In this document: one piece after another, positions 1 through 8,780 of the stretch
Layout of the letters: every line of letters starts with the position of its first letter
How positions within the stretch are numbered: the first letter of the stretch is position 1
Source of the DNA: Pseudoalteromonas piscicida
GTDB taxonomy: Bacteria > Pseudomonadota > Gammaproteobacteria > Enterobacterales > Alteromonadaceae
Direction: 5' to 3'
DNA length: 64,000 nucleotides
NCBI RefSeq assembly: GCF_000238315.3
Contig: NZ_CP011924.1
Span: 455,501 to 519,500 of the forward strand
The notes under the pieces: model-generated
Databases searched by the model: none
The model's input: only the letters and a program-made list of their open reading frames with translations
What the model was told of the DNA's origin: nothing
Translations under genes and position numbers: made by a program

Positions 1-803
1 CTGCAGAGCTTGATGCAATCAGCACAACTGCATCTGGTGGTGGTGCTGGTGGAATGACAACAGTTCAAGCTGCGCAAAACGCAATTATTACTGTTGATGG
101 CCTTGAAGTGACAAGTGATAGCAACACATTCAAGGATGCGGTACAAGACATGACGATTAGAGCCCTTGAAGTTAGTGAAGGTAACGATACTGATGGTTAT
201 GCGACAGCTAAATTAAATATTGATTACGATCGTGAATCTATTAGCAAAATGATTGACGAGTTTATTGCAAATTATAATAATTTGATTGGCACTATTGGTC
301 TTCACACTCGAGTTGGTAGACCGTTAAACGGTGACTCCTCAATGAGGACATTGAGCGACCAGATGATATCGACTCTATCGTCAGAGCTTACAGACGCAGG
401 TCCATTTGGTTCCATTTTTGATATTGGCCTCGGCGTTAAAAAAGATGGATATCTTGAAAAATCTTCACTGGTAAGAAGTCTTAATGAAGCTATGGACGAT
501 AACTACGATGATATTGGCAAGGCTTTTGCAGGTGATAACGGTGTAGCTAAACAACTTGAAGAGTTGCTAGGTAATTACGTCGATTCTAAAGGCATATTGA
601 AGCAACGTGAGACGAGCTTAAATAGCCAGTTAGATGATTTAGAAGATGACGTCCTGAATCATGAATATCGAATGAAATCGATGGAAGAAGGGTTACGTCA
701 AAAATATGCTGGTCTAGACGTGTTGATTGCTCAAATGCAGCAAACACAGTCCTATTTAGGTGCTCAATTAGCAAATTTACCTGGCTTCACTAAATCTAAG
801 TAA
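1..803 (+). CDS. fliD: FliD, flagellar filament cap protein (C-terminal part, cut by window start)
   Basis: The frame is open from base 3, so the N-terminal part lies outside the window. FliD forms the cap at the filament tip under which exported flagellin subunits fold. The visible part, about 266 residues, has the FliD C-terminal domain signature: a tract ending in YDRESISKMIDEFIANYN, then a region around LNGDSSMRTLSDQM, and a C-terminal alpha-helical stretch (LNSQLDDLEDDVLNHEYRMKS) that in FliD belongs to the helical core leg. The protein ends in LANLPGFTKSK. The call is supported by fliS starting 17 bases downstream, the usual fliD-fliS order. Nothing suggests a break in the visible part. 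Confidence 0.95.
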   Translation, partial: AELDAISTTASGGGAGGMTTVQAAQNAIITVDGLEVTSDSNTFKDAVQDMTIRALEVSEGNDTDGYATAKLNIDYDRESISKMIDEFIANYNNLIGTIGLHTRVGRPLNGDSSMRTLSDQMISTLSSELTDAGPFGSIFDIGLGVKKDGYLEKSSLVRSLNEAMDDNYDDIGKAFAGDNGVAKQLEELLGNYVDSKGILKQRETSLNSQLDDLEDDVLNHEYRMKSMEEGLRQKYAGLDVLIAQMQQTQSYLGAQLANLPGFTKSK

Positions 804-820
804 ACTAAGAGGCATGTGAT

Positions 821-1249
821 ATGTATAACGCCCGAGTCAAAAATTACCAAAGAGAAGCATTGAAAACGAGAGTTGCAGGTGCAGACCGTTATGAAATAAT
901 TCAAATGTTGATGGCTGGTGCCGTTGAAAAAATGGTACTTGCGAAGGTATCTATTGAAAAGCGTCATCTCGAAGCCAAAGCAGAACATATTTCTAAGGCT
1001 TCAGCCATCATTGAAGCACTTCGTGGAAGCTTAGACTTTGAAGTTGGTGGCGAAGTAACAGAGAATCTGTATGCCCTCTATTCATACATGTTAGACAGGT
1101 TGTTAGATGCTAGCATGCAAAATGATCCTGCTATAGTTGATGAAGTATCGAATTTGCTGAAGGAAATCAAGTCTGCTTGGGACGCGATTCCAATTGATGT
1201 ACGTAAGCAGACACTGGATGCTAACGGCGCGGATGCTAATGTCGGCTGA
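821..1249 (+). CDS. fliS: FliS, flagellin export chaperone
   Basis: FliS binds the C-terminal helix of flagellin in the cytoplasm and keeps it unpolymerised until export. The 142-residue product begins MYNARVKNYQREALKT and has the FliS hallmarks RYEIIQMLMAGAVEKM and NLYALYSYMLDRLLDAS. It is a little longer than many FliS proteins (about 125-140). The ATG at 821 is preceded by AAGAGG at a suitable distance. It sits between fliD and a fliT-like gene, whose start overlaps its 3' end. Because Maf glycosyltransferases act on flagellin before export, co-transcription of fliS with the maf gene downstream is functionally sensible. Confidence 0.95.
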   Translation: MYNARVKNYQREALKTRVAGADRYEIIQMLMAGAVEKMVLAKVSIEKRHLEAKAEHISKASAIIEALRGSLDFEVGGEVTENLYALYSYMLDRLLDASMQNDPAIVDEVSNLLKEIKSAWDAIPIDVRKQTLDANGADANVG

Positions 1250-1535
1250 GTTAGCTCACATAGAAGCAACCCTTAATAAGCTGGATGCTGCTTGTCAGGC
1301 AGGTGAGTTGGAAGAGGCTCAATGTCTTTTCATTCAGATAGACAAACAGCTCCGGACAACATTAACAGCTGATGTGTTAGCTGATTCAGAACAAGCTCAA
1401 CAATCGGCTTTAGTCATATTCAATCATATCCAATCAATAATGAGCCAGTTGCTGCAGGAAAAAAGCGCTGTTGCAAAAGAACTATCACAAGTTATTGGCA
1501 ATAAAAAAAAGATCAAAGCGTATAAAAATATTTAA
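1239..1535 (+). CDS. fliT: FliT-like small flagellar chaperone
   Basis: This is a small helical protein of about 98 residues, starting MSAELAHIEATLNKL. The reading frame is open further upstream, to 1194, but the ATG at 1239 gives the usual short overlap with fliS and the usual protein length, so I chose it. FliT chaperones the cap protein FliD and, in enterics, restrains FlhDC. This organism uses FlrA instead, so only the FliD role is likely. Sequence identity to FliT is low, as is normal in this family. Position directly after fliS, small size, the helical and charged composition and the basic tail (NKKKIKAYKN) are the main evidence. Confidence 0.7.
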   Translation: MSAELAHIEATLNKLDAACQAGELEEAQCLFIQIDKQLRTTLTADVLADSEQAQQSALVIFNHIQSIMSQLLQEKSAVAKELSQVIGNKKKIKAYKNI

Positions 1536-1553
1536 TACGACACCGGCAAATGT

Positions 1554-3641
1554 ATGAACAAAGACCCCTTATCACAACAATTAGAGTCTCTGAGTGAGCA
1601 ACTTTCGGATACCGCTGCTCATCAGGCTAAAGAAGCCAAGTTTGCTGAAGAAGCTAACGAACGTTTTAATCTAAATTTAAAAAGTTTCGAAAAATATTTC
1701 CCCAGTATTGCACAGACCATCAAGGAGTATCATGTTCGTGAAGACTTTTGTCTGCACGTGACTGCATCAGGGCATGGTAACTTTATTCCAAAGGGCTGCA
1801 CAGCGCCAATTTATTCTCAGTCACCGATAGAACAAACCCAAACTCAAGTTGAGAAGCAGCTCAGTAAACCTGTACTAAGTCTTACTGATTATACCGGATA
1901 CGGTCAAAATCAAGAAGATGATCGCCTGCATGTCCGTTATATGACCGAACTGACTAATTTGATGGTTGATATTCGAAACCAAGGCGAAGAAAAACTAACT
2001 AATTTACCTGAACATTTCCCAACAGCAATTATTTTTGGTATTGGTTTGGGGTATCACATCCCATTATTGTTTGAACGGACTCAGTTTGATTATACTTTCC
2101 TAATAGAGCCCGACTTTGAGCAGTTTTTTGCGAGCCTATTTTGTACCGACTGGTACCAGATTATTTCAGATATTGACGAGCAGGGTGGATGCTTATTTTT
2201 TCACTTGGGAGTTGACCACAGTACGTTTATCCGAGACATTGAAAAAATAGCGGAAGATGTTGGTGCATTTGCTCTTGTTAGAAGCTTTTGTTATCAGCAC
2301 ACACCAGATGCACGATTGAATGTGCTTATTCAACAATGGGCGAAGGATTATTTCCGCTTTCAGTTTGGACACGGGTTTTACAATGACGCCGTGACAGGAT
2401 TAGCTCACAGCATTCACCATGTTAGAAACAAAGCGGCATGGCTTACCAAAGCAAGCACAAGCTTAAATAAAGACACACCTGTTTTCATTATAGGCAATGG
2501 TCCTTCGTTAGATGAAGCTGAAGATTTTATTAAGCGCAATCACAAAAAAGCAATTGTAATTGCTGCAGGCACATCGATCGCCACTTTGTACAGAAAGGGG
2601 ATCCCAGTTGATTTCCACGTTTTAGTAGAAAGGCCATATTCAAATTACAAAATCTTTGGTGATATTGTTCCACCAGAGGTTTATCAAAATACCAATCTAA
2701 TCGGGTTAAGCACCTTATACCCAGATACAAATAAAAGATACAAATGGGCTGGCATCGCTGCGAAAGGCTCTGAGGCTGGTACTTCGATGATGGACATTAT
2801 CGCATTGCGTTATATGTCACAGACTTTGCCAAAAATCCCGTATAGTAATCCAGTTGTTGCGAATACCGCTTTATCATTTGCCTTGTATTTAGGGTTTAGA
2901 AATGTGTACCTATTTGGCGTTGATAATGGAAAAGACCCTAGAGGTGCTCATCACAGTAAAGACAGTATTTACAGACCTAGTAATGACGATGATGAATCGT
3001 TGGGGTTGGGCCACTTAGAGATACAAGGCCACACTTTAGACGGTAATCTCGGTGGCATTGTTGTATCAAACGATCTATTTATGATCGCTCATGCCCAACT
3101 TGAAAAGCTGCTTAATTATTATGACGTCAATACATGTTTAAATATCGGGAGCGGCGCTAAAATTGAAAAGGCACTACCAGTAAAAGCAGATGACTTACTC
3201 GATATTGAAGAAGATTATGATATTACTGAAACTGTAGAGCTAATAAAGTCTGATTGCTTTGATGTATTTAATCTTGATGATGTAAGTGACGAATTTATTG
3301 CTTTAGATCGCCTTAGTGAACTTGTTTTGCATATTTGTGAGATAGCGTCAGAACCCGTGAAGTCTAGGCAAGAAGCAGCGGATCAGCTAAGACGTCAATC
3401 ACGCTATTTGTTTGCATATCGTGACTCTATTCTGGGACACCTATTTCACTTGCTAAAAGGGTCGCTACTGTATTATCACTGTCCGATGATAACCTTACTT
3501 TATACATACGAAGATGAAACTTTTTGTTTAGCACAATATGAAAGGCTGAATCAGCTTTGGATGAGTTATATCAAGGAAATTTATACTCATTTTTGTGATC
3601 ATTACACTGAAAAATGTGATCTAGGAAAGGAGTTGCAGTAG
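1554..3641 (+). CDS. maf: Maf/DUF115 family flagellin glycosyltransferase (motility accessory factor)
   Basis: The 695-residue protein carries the DUF115 / MptE-like Rossmann domain in its middle, with the family signature VFIIGNGPSLDE at about residues 310-321 followed by DFHVLVERP. Maf proteins transfer nonulosonic acids such as pseudaminic or legionaminic acid from the CMP-sugar to Ser/Thr of flagellin in the cytoplasm. The length fits full-size Maf proteins. The gene begins 18 bases after the fliT-like gene and its stop overlaps the next start by one base, so it should be co-transcribed with fliD-fliS. No strong Shine-Dalgarno is visible before the ATG. Pseudaminic acid genes elsewhere in the window supply the likely donor. 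The substrate is inferred. Confidence 0.88.
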   Translation: MNKDPLSQQLESLSEQLSDTAAHQAKEAKFAEEANERFNLNLKSFEKYFPSIAQTIKEYHVREDFCLHVTASGHGNFIPKGCTAPIYSQSPIEQTQTQVEKQLSKPVLSLTDYTGYGQNQEDDRLHVRYMTELTNLMVDIRNQGEEKLTNLPEHFPTAIIFGIGLGYHIPLLFERTQFDYTFLIEPDFEQFFASLFCTDWYQIISDIDEQGGCLFFHLGVDHSTFIRDIEKIAEDVGAFALVRSFCYQHTPDARLNVLIQQWAKDYFRFQFGHGFYNDAVTGLAHSIHHVRNKAAWLTKASTSLNKDTPVFIIGNGPSLDEAEDFIKRNHKKAIVIAAGTSIATLYRKGIPVDFHVLVERPYSNYKIFGDIVPPEVYQNTNLIGLSTLYPDTNKRYKWAGIAAKGSEAGTSMMDIIALRYMSQTLPKIPYSNPVVANTALSFALYLGFRNVYLFGVDNGKDPRGAHHSKDSIYRPSNDDDESLGLGHLEIQGHTLDGNLGGIVVSNDLFMIAHAQLEKLLNYYDVNTCLNIGSGAKIEKALPVKADDLLDIEEDYDITETVELIKSDCFDVFNLDDVSDEFIALDRLSELVLHICEIASEPVKSRQEAADQLRRQSRYLFAYRDSILGHLFHLLKGSLLYYHCPMITLLYTYEDETFCLAQYERLNQLWMSYIKEIYTHFCDHYTEKCDLGKELQ

Positions 3642-4966
3642 TGCACTACGAAGAAAGTGAGCAATTTTACAGTGACCTTTATGACGAGTTGTTTCCAATC
3701 TTGAGGTCTATCACAGGGCCTGGGCTCAGACAAAGTTACGACATTTTTGGACGATATATGCCATTGGAGAGACTATCTATTCCAACTGGTACTGCTTTAT
3801 TTGACTGGCAGGTCCCTCAGGAGTGGCACTGTGATGAGGCTTACTTGGTGGGCCCTGACGGCGAACGTATTGCTGACATAAAACGGCTTAACCTTGAAGT
3901 TGTTAATTATTCTGAGCCAGTAGATAAGATCTTAACGCTAGAAGAACTCCAGCCTCACCTGTATAGCTTACCTGAATTACCAGAAGCTGTTCCCTATGTT
4001 ACTAGTTATTATAAAAAGCGTTGGGGCTTTTGCCTGAGCCAGACACGTAGAGACGAACTAAAGGCTGGTCAGTATCGAGCTGTAATTAAAAGCAAATTTG
4101 TGGACGGTCATTTAGATATCGAGCACACGCTGCTTGCAGGGCAATCTAAACAGGAAGTGCTACTTAGCTCTTATCTATGTCACCCCTCTATGGCGAACAA
4201 TGAGCTTAGTGGTCCTCTGGTGTTGCTTGGGCTTTATCATCGAATAAAGCAATGGCCAAAGCGCCGCTACTCATATCGTTTTGCGCTTCACCCCGAGACC
4301 ATTGGAAGTTTGGGGATGTTACATGTAATGCAAAATCATTTCCGCCAAAACTTAGTTTCAGGGCTTGTACTGAATTGCTTGGGCGGAAGTCCACGGGAGT
4401 TAGTGTTTAAGCACAGTCGAAATGATAATGGGTTATTAGATAAGCTGCTTTATCATCTTAGCGAAGAAGGATATGGCCATAGCAATATTCCGTTCACACC
4501 ACTGAGTGGCTCTGATGAGCGTCAGTATAATGCCCCTGGGTTCCAGTTTCCAGTTTGTTGCGTCAGCCGCAGTTTCCACACAGGTTACAAAGAATACCAT
4601 ACATCATTAGATAACAAAGAATATATGGGGATCAAGCCGTTATTAGATAGCATAGACAAACTGGAAAAGATCTTCCTAGCCTTTGAGCAAAGTGCGCGGT
4701 TTGAAAACACGCATCCTTATGGTGAGCCCAATTTGGGTAGTCGTGATTTATACCCAACTCTCAGCTTTTTTAGTGAAGAGCGAACCCGCCAACTGGATGA
4801 ACTAAATCATATCAAGATGTTACTTTGCTACAGCGACGGGGAACATGACACGATAGATATTGCACGTAAGTACAGTCAACCGGTTACGGAGTTTGCAAGT
4901 GCAATCAGTAAACTTGAGGGGCATGCGCTACTAAAAATGTTATCTCCTAATAGGGAGGAGTCATGA
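3641..4966 (+). CDS. DUF4910 family aminopeptidase-like protein with C-terminal winged-helix region
   Basis: This 441-residue protein begins at a GTG that overlaps the maf stop (TAGTG) and has a strong purine-rich ribosome site (GGAAAGGAG) just upstream. It resembles DUF4910/DUF2172 proteins of surface-glycan clusters. These have an M28 peptidase-like fold with a metal-site motif, here YLCHPSMANNELSGP at about residues 178-192, and a later SGSDERQYNAPG. Where M28 peptidases have the bridging Asp after CHPSxAN, this protein has Asn, so true peptidase activity is doubtful. The C-terminal roughly 70 residues (IDIARKYSQPV...) look like a small helix-turn-helix module. Its exact reaction is unknown. 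Position between maf and an oxidoreductase suggests a role in tailoring the flagellin glycan. Confidence 0.78.
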   Translation: MHYEESEQFYSDLYDELFPILRSITGPGLRQSYDIFGRYMPLERLSIPTGTALFDWQVPQEWHCDEAYLVGPDGERIADIKRLNLEVVNYSEPVDKILTLEELQPHLYSLPELPEAVPYVTSYYKKRWGFCLSQTRRDELKAGQYRAVIKSKFVDGHLDIEHTLLAGQSKQEVLLSSYLCHPSMANNELSGPLVLLGLYHRIKQWPKRRYSYRFALHPETIGSLGMLHVMQNHFRQNLVSGLVLNCLGGSPRELVFKHSRNDNGLLDKLLYHLSEEGYGHSNIPFTPLSGSDERQYNAPGFQFPVCCVSRSFHTGYKEYHTSLDNKEYMGIKPLLDSIDKLEKIFLAFEQSARFENTHPYGEPNLGSRDLYPTLSFFSEERTRQLDELNHIKMLLCYSDGEHDTIDIARKYSQPVTEFASAISKLEGHALLKMLSPNREES

Positions 4967-6342
4967 TGGCAAATAGTCAAGCGGTAGTCGTTGGGGGAGG
5001 TATATGTGGTCTGGTCGCAGCTTTACTGTTAAAACGACGCTTTACCAATGTGGTACTGATTGAACAGGCAGAAACCGTTGGTGGTTTGTTTTGTTCCGTG
5101 AAAGATAGCTCTGGTGCTGCTTACGATATGGGTTCGCATATACCTAATGCTACTGGAATAGAAGAGCTTGATAAGATTTTGTTTTCGGATGCCGATAGTG
5201 GCAGTTGGAATAAAATATCTAGACTACGCTCAGGAAACTTCTTCGGCGGTAGTTGGGATTTGAACAGTCCATTTCCTGATGCGACTAAGTTACCAAAAGA
5301 GACTTACTTAAGTGGCTGCGGTGAACTGATCAATTGTACAGAACTACCGGATACTGACCTGATTTACGATTATTGTGTAGACTCCTTAGGCGTTGTTTTT
5401 ACTGAAAGTATTGTGCTGCCTATTTTAGAAAAGCTCTATGGTAAGGATGCGCCACTGAAGGAGTTAACAATGGCGGCGGGGCTGTTTGGATTTACACGCA
5501 TTCTTGCATTACCTGCAGATGTGACTGCGAACCTCAAGCAGTTACCAGCATTTGATGCTAAGCTTGGATACCAGCGTGAATCTGACTTTCAAAAACGCAA
5601 GGCGCAAGATAACCTCAGTGAGGTAACCTATTACTATCCAACCAAGGGGGAGGGGATTGGTTACTGGGTAACGCAACTGCAACAGCAGGTTGAACAAGCA
5701 GGAGTAGAAATCATTACTTCAGAGCGAGTTACGCAAATAGTGCATCACAACAATAAGGTTACCAACTTGATGTTGGCTAATACTGAACGAGTGTTAAAGT
5801 GTGACTTTTTATTCTGGAGTGCTCCACCTTTCATTGCTTTGAGAGCAATGGGGCTGACGCCTTCCAGAGGCCAAGTTACCTTGCGAACTGCGCTAATTTT
5901 TCACCTAAATTTTGACCGTCCTTTACTAGATAGAAATTCCCATTATCTTTGGGTTTGGGATCCAGATAGCGCTATTTTTCGTTTGACGTTATATCCAAAC
6001 TTAATTGGCCGAAGCACACATCATCACATATCTGCGGAGATTTTGTGCGGTCCTGATGAAGTAAGTTCCTTTACAGAAGCTGAGATTATCAAACAACTCA
6101 AGGAGATGGGGATTGTTGACTCAGAAGCGAAGCTGGTAAGCGGTCATACTCAAGTGATCAATAATACTTTTCCAGTTCCAACAACAGAGTTTCAGGCCGT
6201 TAATCAGCAGAACTACGAGACATTGACAAACTGCGTCGACAATGTCGTTGTTTCGGGTCGTTTCAGTGGAAAATGCTGGCGTCAGGCTGAGGTATTGATT
6301 GAGGCTTATGAGTCAATTATGCGGGTAGCCGACGCGAGTTAA
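4963..6342 (+). CDS. FAD-dependent amine-oxidase / protoporphyrinogen-oxidase-like oxidoreductase
   Basis: The 459-residue protein opens with a dinucleotide-binding fold (AVVVGGGICGLVAALLL, residues 7-23), then an acidic ribose-binding residue in LIEQAETVGGL and the YDMGSHIPN stretch. This is the layout of protoporphyrinogen oxidase, UDP-galactopyranose mutase and related flavoproteins. A C-terminal FAD-contacting segment is visible as NVVVSGRFSGKCW. The start overlaps the previous stop by ATGA. A second ATG follows immediately, and either could be used, with GGGAGGAG in front. As third gene after maf it likely acts on the glycan precursor. UDP-sugar mutase activity is one possibility, but no substrate residue set proves it. 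Confidence 0.78.
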   Translation: MMANSQAVVVGGGICGLVAALLLKRRFTNVVLIEQAETVGGLFCSVKDSSGAAYDMGSHIPNATGIEELDKILFSDADSGSWNKISRLRSGNFFGGSWDLNSPFPDATKLPKETYLSGCGELINCTELPDTDLIYDYCVDSLGVVFTESIVLPILEKLYGKDAPLKELTMAAGLFGFTRILALPADVTANLKQLPAFDAKLGYQRESDFQKRKAQDNLSEVTYYYPTKGEGIGYWVTQLQQQVEQAGVEIITSERVTQIVHHNNKVTNLMLANTERVLKCDFLFWSAPPFIALRAMGLTPSRGQVTLRTALIFHLNFDRPLLDRNSHYLWVWDPDSAIFRLTLYPNLIGRSTHHHISAEILCGPDEVSSFTEAEIIKQLKEMGIVDSEAKLVSGHTQVINNTFPVPTTEFQAVNQQNYETLTNCVDNVVVSGRFSGKCWRQAEVLIEAYESIMRVADAS

Positions 6343-6350
6343 GCGTCGGC
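6328..6350. terminator. Hairpin between convergent operons
   Basis: GCCGACGC at 6328-6335 is perfectly complementary to GCGTCGGC at 6343-6350, with a 7-base loop that contains the stop codon of the plus-strand oxidoreductase gene. The minus-strand gene ends at 6356. No U-tract follows on either side, so it is a plausible but not textbook bidirectional terminator. Confidence 0.5.
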
Positions 6351-6355
6351 CTGTG

Positions 6356-7333
6356 TTAGCCAAGCCTGATATGAAAATATGGTTCGATATTGCCACCGAA
6401 ACTCAATTTGAACCAGCCCCTCTGCGGACTGTTAATCCCCTCTAAATCCAATCGCGAGATACCTTTTTGCGCTAGTAGCGGGAAGGCTTGCCACAAAACA
6501 GCCGTCCCAGTATGGCTATCGCGCATGTCTGGGTGGTTTGCGCCGTAAAAATAGTAAGCAGTATCTTGATGAATTAAATAGGTCGCAAAACTACCGATTT
6601 TTTGGTCCTGAGTTTGTGCTTGATACATATATAGCAGCCCTTGTTCTGCTAAGCTTTTTATTCTTAGTGCTAGTGACGATAACTGCCTACCATCGACCTC
6701 AATTCCCTGACGCGCCATGGTCAGCCCGTAATATTGAGCGAACAAATCAAAGTCTTGTGACGGCTGGAGTGTTACTCCTTTTTTAATGCCATAGCGTATC
6801 TCCTGACGCCTTGATACTGAGCTATTGCTGTAGTTATCAGACTGTTCAAGTTCTACCTCTGTGGTGCTAAATTCATCGAGTTCAAGTATGGAAGTATAGC
6901 GCGGCACAGCTGCAAACATAGGGCCATCATTATGATAATTGATCCACAAAAAGGCACGAATATCTTTAATGGCCGGGTGCAATTTGAGCTGCACCTGAGT
7001 GTAGTGCTCTGTGAGGTACTCGGCAATATATTCTTGCGCTGCGAACAACTCGGAGTGGCCCTGGGCACGATTAAGGTGACTGATATTGCGATGCACTATG
7101 CCGTCATGGATAACATCATGGTGGCCGATGACCTGAGTTTCGCTTTCATCTACGATCAGTAGCACAGCGGCTATTTTTTCTTTGCCTTTACAGCAATAAT
7201 AGGCGTGATACTTCACACCCAGCAGCGCAATAAACTGGCTATGAATAAACGGACTACCATGGGGAGATGTGGCGATAAAGCTGTCCCAGTGATGGTCCAG
7301 CTCACAACGCTCAAGAGTAAACTTATTCTTCAT
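6356..7333 (-). CDS. FemAB-like GNAT acyl/aminoacyltransferase
   Basis: This 325-residue protein has the two-lobed GNAT organisation of FemAB/FemX-type and cellulose-biosynthesis-type acyltransferases. There is a first lobe with DSFIATSPHGSPFIHSQFIALLG near the N terminus, a basic SRRQEIRYGIKKG helix near residue 175, and a C-terminal lobe ending SPQRGWFKLSFGG, which matches the family's K-x-x-F-G-G ending. Such enzymes transfer an acyl or aminoacyl group to an amino sugar or peptide amine. It is the last gene of the long minus-strand operon, and its start overlaps the methyltransferase gene upstream by 11 bases. A plausible job is N-acylation of an aminosugar made by this cluster. The donor is unknown. 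Confidence 0.7.
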   Translation of the reverse strand: MKNKFTLERCELDHHWDSFIATSPHGSPFIHSQFIALLGVKYHAYYCCKGKEKIAAVLLIVDESETQVIGHHDVIHDGIVHRNISHLNRAQGHSELFAAQEYIAEYLTEHYTQVQLKLHPAIKDIRAFLWINYHNDGPMFAAVPRYTSILELDEFSTTEVELEQSDNYSNSSVSRRQEIRYGIKKGVTLQPSQDFDLFAQYYGLTMARQGIEVDGRQLSSLALRIKSLAEQGLLYMYQAQTQDQKIGSFATYLIHQDTAYYFYGANHPDMRDSHTGTAVLWQAFPLLAQKGISRLDLEGINSPQRGWFKLSFGGNIEPYFHIRLG

Positions 7334-8000
7334 GAGTTGGCTTTTTCAGTACCATACTCCAAGCAGCATGTACTCCATCGCTGCCGTACTCGCTAGACTG
7401 AGCGTGACTGAGTGACACAATTTCAAATCGCGATACTAGCTGGTGGATGAGGTCTGCGTTAAAGAAATTGACGTTTCCAACACCTGCAAATGGTCCCCAA
7501 GTGTAGCCTGTTTTAGTATATTCATCGACCGACTCAGGCGCTTTAGCATAATCAGAGTGCTCAGTGCTAAACCAGTCAGTGATCAGTAATACACCGCCAG
7601 GCTTAAGTTTATCGTAAGCCTCATCTAGGTAGCGCTGAATGCTACTGGCTGGATTGTGTACGGATGCGCCCCGGTCGACGATTAAGTCGAACTGTGTTTG
7701 AAAGGGCCAGGGTTGTGTAAAGTCACCCACATACAGATTATTTGAAATGTTAGTGAATCTTTGTTTCAGCTCACCAATAATAAACTCGCTGCCATCAATA
7801 CCATAAACGTTGGGACAATAACTGAGAAAAAAGGGAAAGTTTGCGCCAGCACCACATCCGACTTCCAAAATAGTAAAGTCTGGATTGCTCTCGCGCAGCT
7901 TAGTGTTGCGCAGAGCTCCGCTCACAATTTCGCTCCATGGCCAAACGGACATGTGCTGATTACTGCGGTAAAGTTGATCCCAGTTTTGACAAAATGACAT
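7323..8000 (-). CDS. Class I SAM-dependent methyltransferase
   Basis: The 225-residue protein is a single Rossmann-fold methyltransferase. Motif I is ILEVGCGAGANFPFFL (about residues 45-60). It is followed by the acidic residue of YGIDGSEFII and by LKPGGVLLITDWFS, the usual post-motif strand. The substrate is not predictable, but its setting in a carbohydrate cluster suggests O-, N- or C-methylation of a sugar. A 56-base gap separates it from the nucleotidyltransferase gene upstream, one of the few real gaps in this operon. An AAGGA site lies upstream of the ATG. Confidence 0.85.
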   Translation of the reverse strand: MSFCQNWDQLYRSNQHMSVWPWSEIVSGALRNTKLRESNPDFTILEVGCGAGANFPFFLSYCPNVYGIDGSEFIIGELKQRFTNISNNLYVGDFTQPWPFQTQFDLIVDRGASVHNPASSIQRYLDEAYDKLKPGGVLLITDWFSTEHSDYAKAPESVDEYTKTGYTWGPFAGVGNVNFFNADLIHQLVSRFEIVSLSHAQSSEYGSDGVHAAWSMVLKKPTHEE

Positions 8001-8056
8001 AAATTATAAATCCTTAGACTTAGATTATTCTTTTAAGTTAAGCAAAGTTTGCGCCA

Positions 8057-8779
8057 TTATAACAGTGGCATTGTCTGATTTTCGGCAATCTTTTGCGCTT
8101 CTGAGTAGCTTTCTGGTGTACCAATATCAATGTAATGCTCATCGACCAGCCAGCCTTGTAACTTACCAATCATACTAGGCACTACATCCAGGCTAAGCTC
8201 ATAGGGCCGATCCACTTCTAGGTGCGAGAAATAGCGTTCATAGACTTCAGGTGTAAATATAAAGAGGGCGCCACTGGCAAGGTTGCCAGGAGGGTGTTCG
8301 ACCTTTTCATGAAACTCCTGAATAACTTGATTTTCATCCAATTTAACAATACCACAGCTACGTGGCGTCGGGGTTTCGAACAAAAGTAAAGTAGCATCGG
8401 TCTGCGTCTGGCGTTGTTTATGTGCCTCAAGCATGCCCGCTAATGAGCTTTGACAGTAGTTATCAGCATGGATCACCATACATGTTTCTCTGTGCCAGAA
8501 ATTTCGGTTGCGTACCAGTGTTCCTGCCGTGCCCATCAATTCAGGTTCGTAACTCAGGATAATGCGGTCATGATACGGGCTGGCGGCTACAAAGGCTTCA
8601 ACCTGCTCACTAAAGTAATGGGTATTAACCAGGATCTCATCAACCCCAAGTTGAACGAGTTTATCTATCCATAAACCCAGCAAGGGTTGACCGTTGAGCG
8701 GAACAGGGCACTTTGGCAGAGTATCTGTGATTGGTCGCAGGCGGGTGCCAAGGCCTGCGGCAAGCAAAATAGCTTTCAT
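8057..8779 (-). CDS. Sugar-1-phosphate nucleotidyltransferase (HddC-like)
   Basis: The product from the ATG at 8779 is 240 residues and starts MKAILLAAGLGTRLRPITD. This has the nucleotidyltransferase signature GLGTRLRP with a following PKCPVPLNGQPLL. The open frame extends upstream to 8911, but that part overlaps the kinase gene, and the chosen ATG lies one base after the kinase stop. Length and single-domain form resemble HddC, the D-glycero-D-manno-heptose-1-phosphate guanylyltransferase, more than the longer RmlA-type enzymes. It would activate a sugar phosphate to an NDP-sugar. Neighbouring PfkB kinase, cytidylyltransferase-like domain and SIS isomerase genes support a heptose-like route. 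The nucleotide and sugar used are inferred. Confidence 0.8.
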   Translation of the reverse strand: MKAILLAAGLGTRLRPITDTLPKCPVPLNGQPLLGLWIDKLVQLGVDEILVNTHYFSEQVEAFVAASPYHDRIILSYEPELMGTAGTLVRNRNFWHRETCMVIHADNYCQSSLAGMLEAHKQRQTQTDATLLLFETPTPRSCGIVKLDENQVIQEFHEKVEHPPGNLASGALFIFTPEVYERYFSHLEVDRPYELSLDVVPSMIGKLQGWLVDEHYIDIGTPESYSEAQKIAENQTMPLL

Positions 8780-8780
8780 A

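Noticed and set aside
6538..6786. Plus-strand ORF of 82 codons
   Set aside because: Lies wholly inside the FemAB-like gene on the other strand and has no family features or ribosome site.
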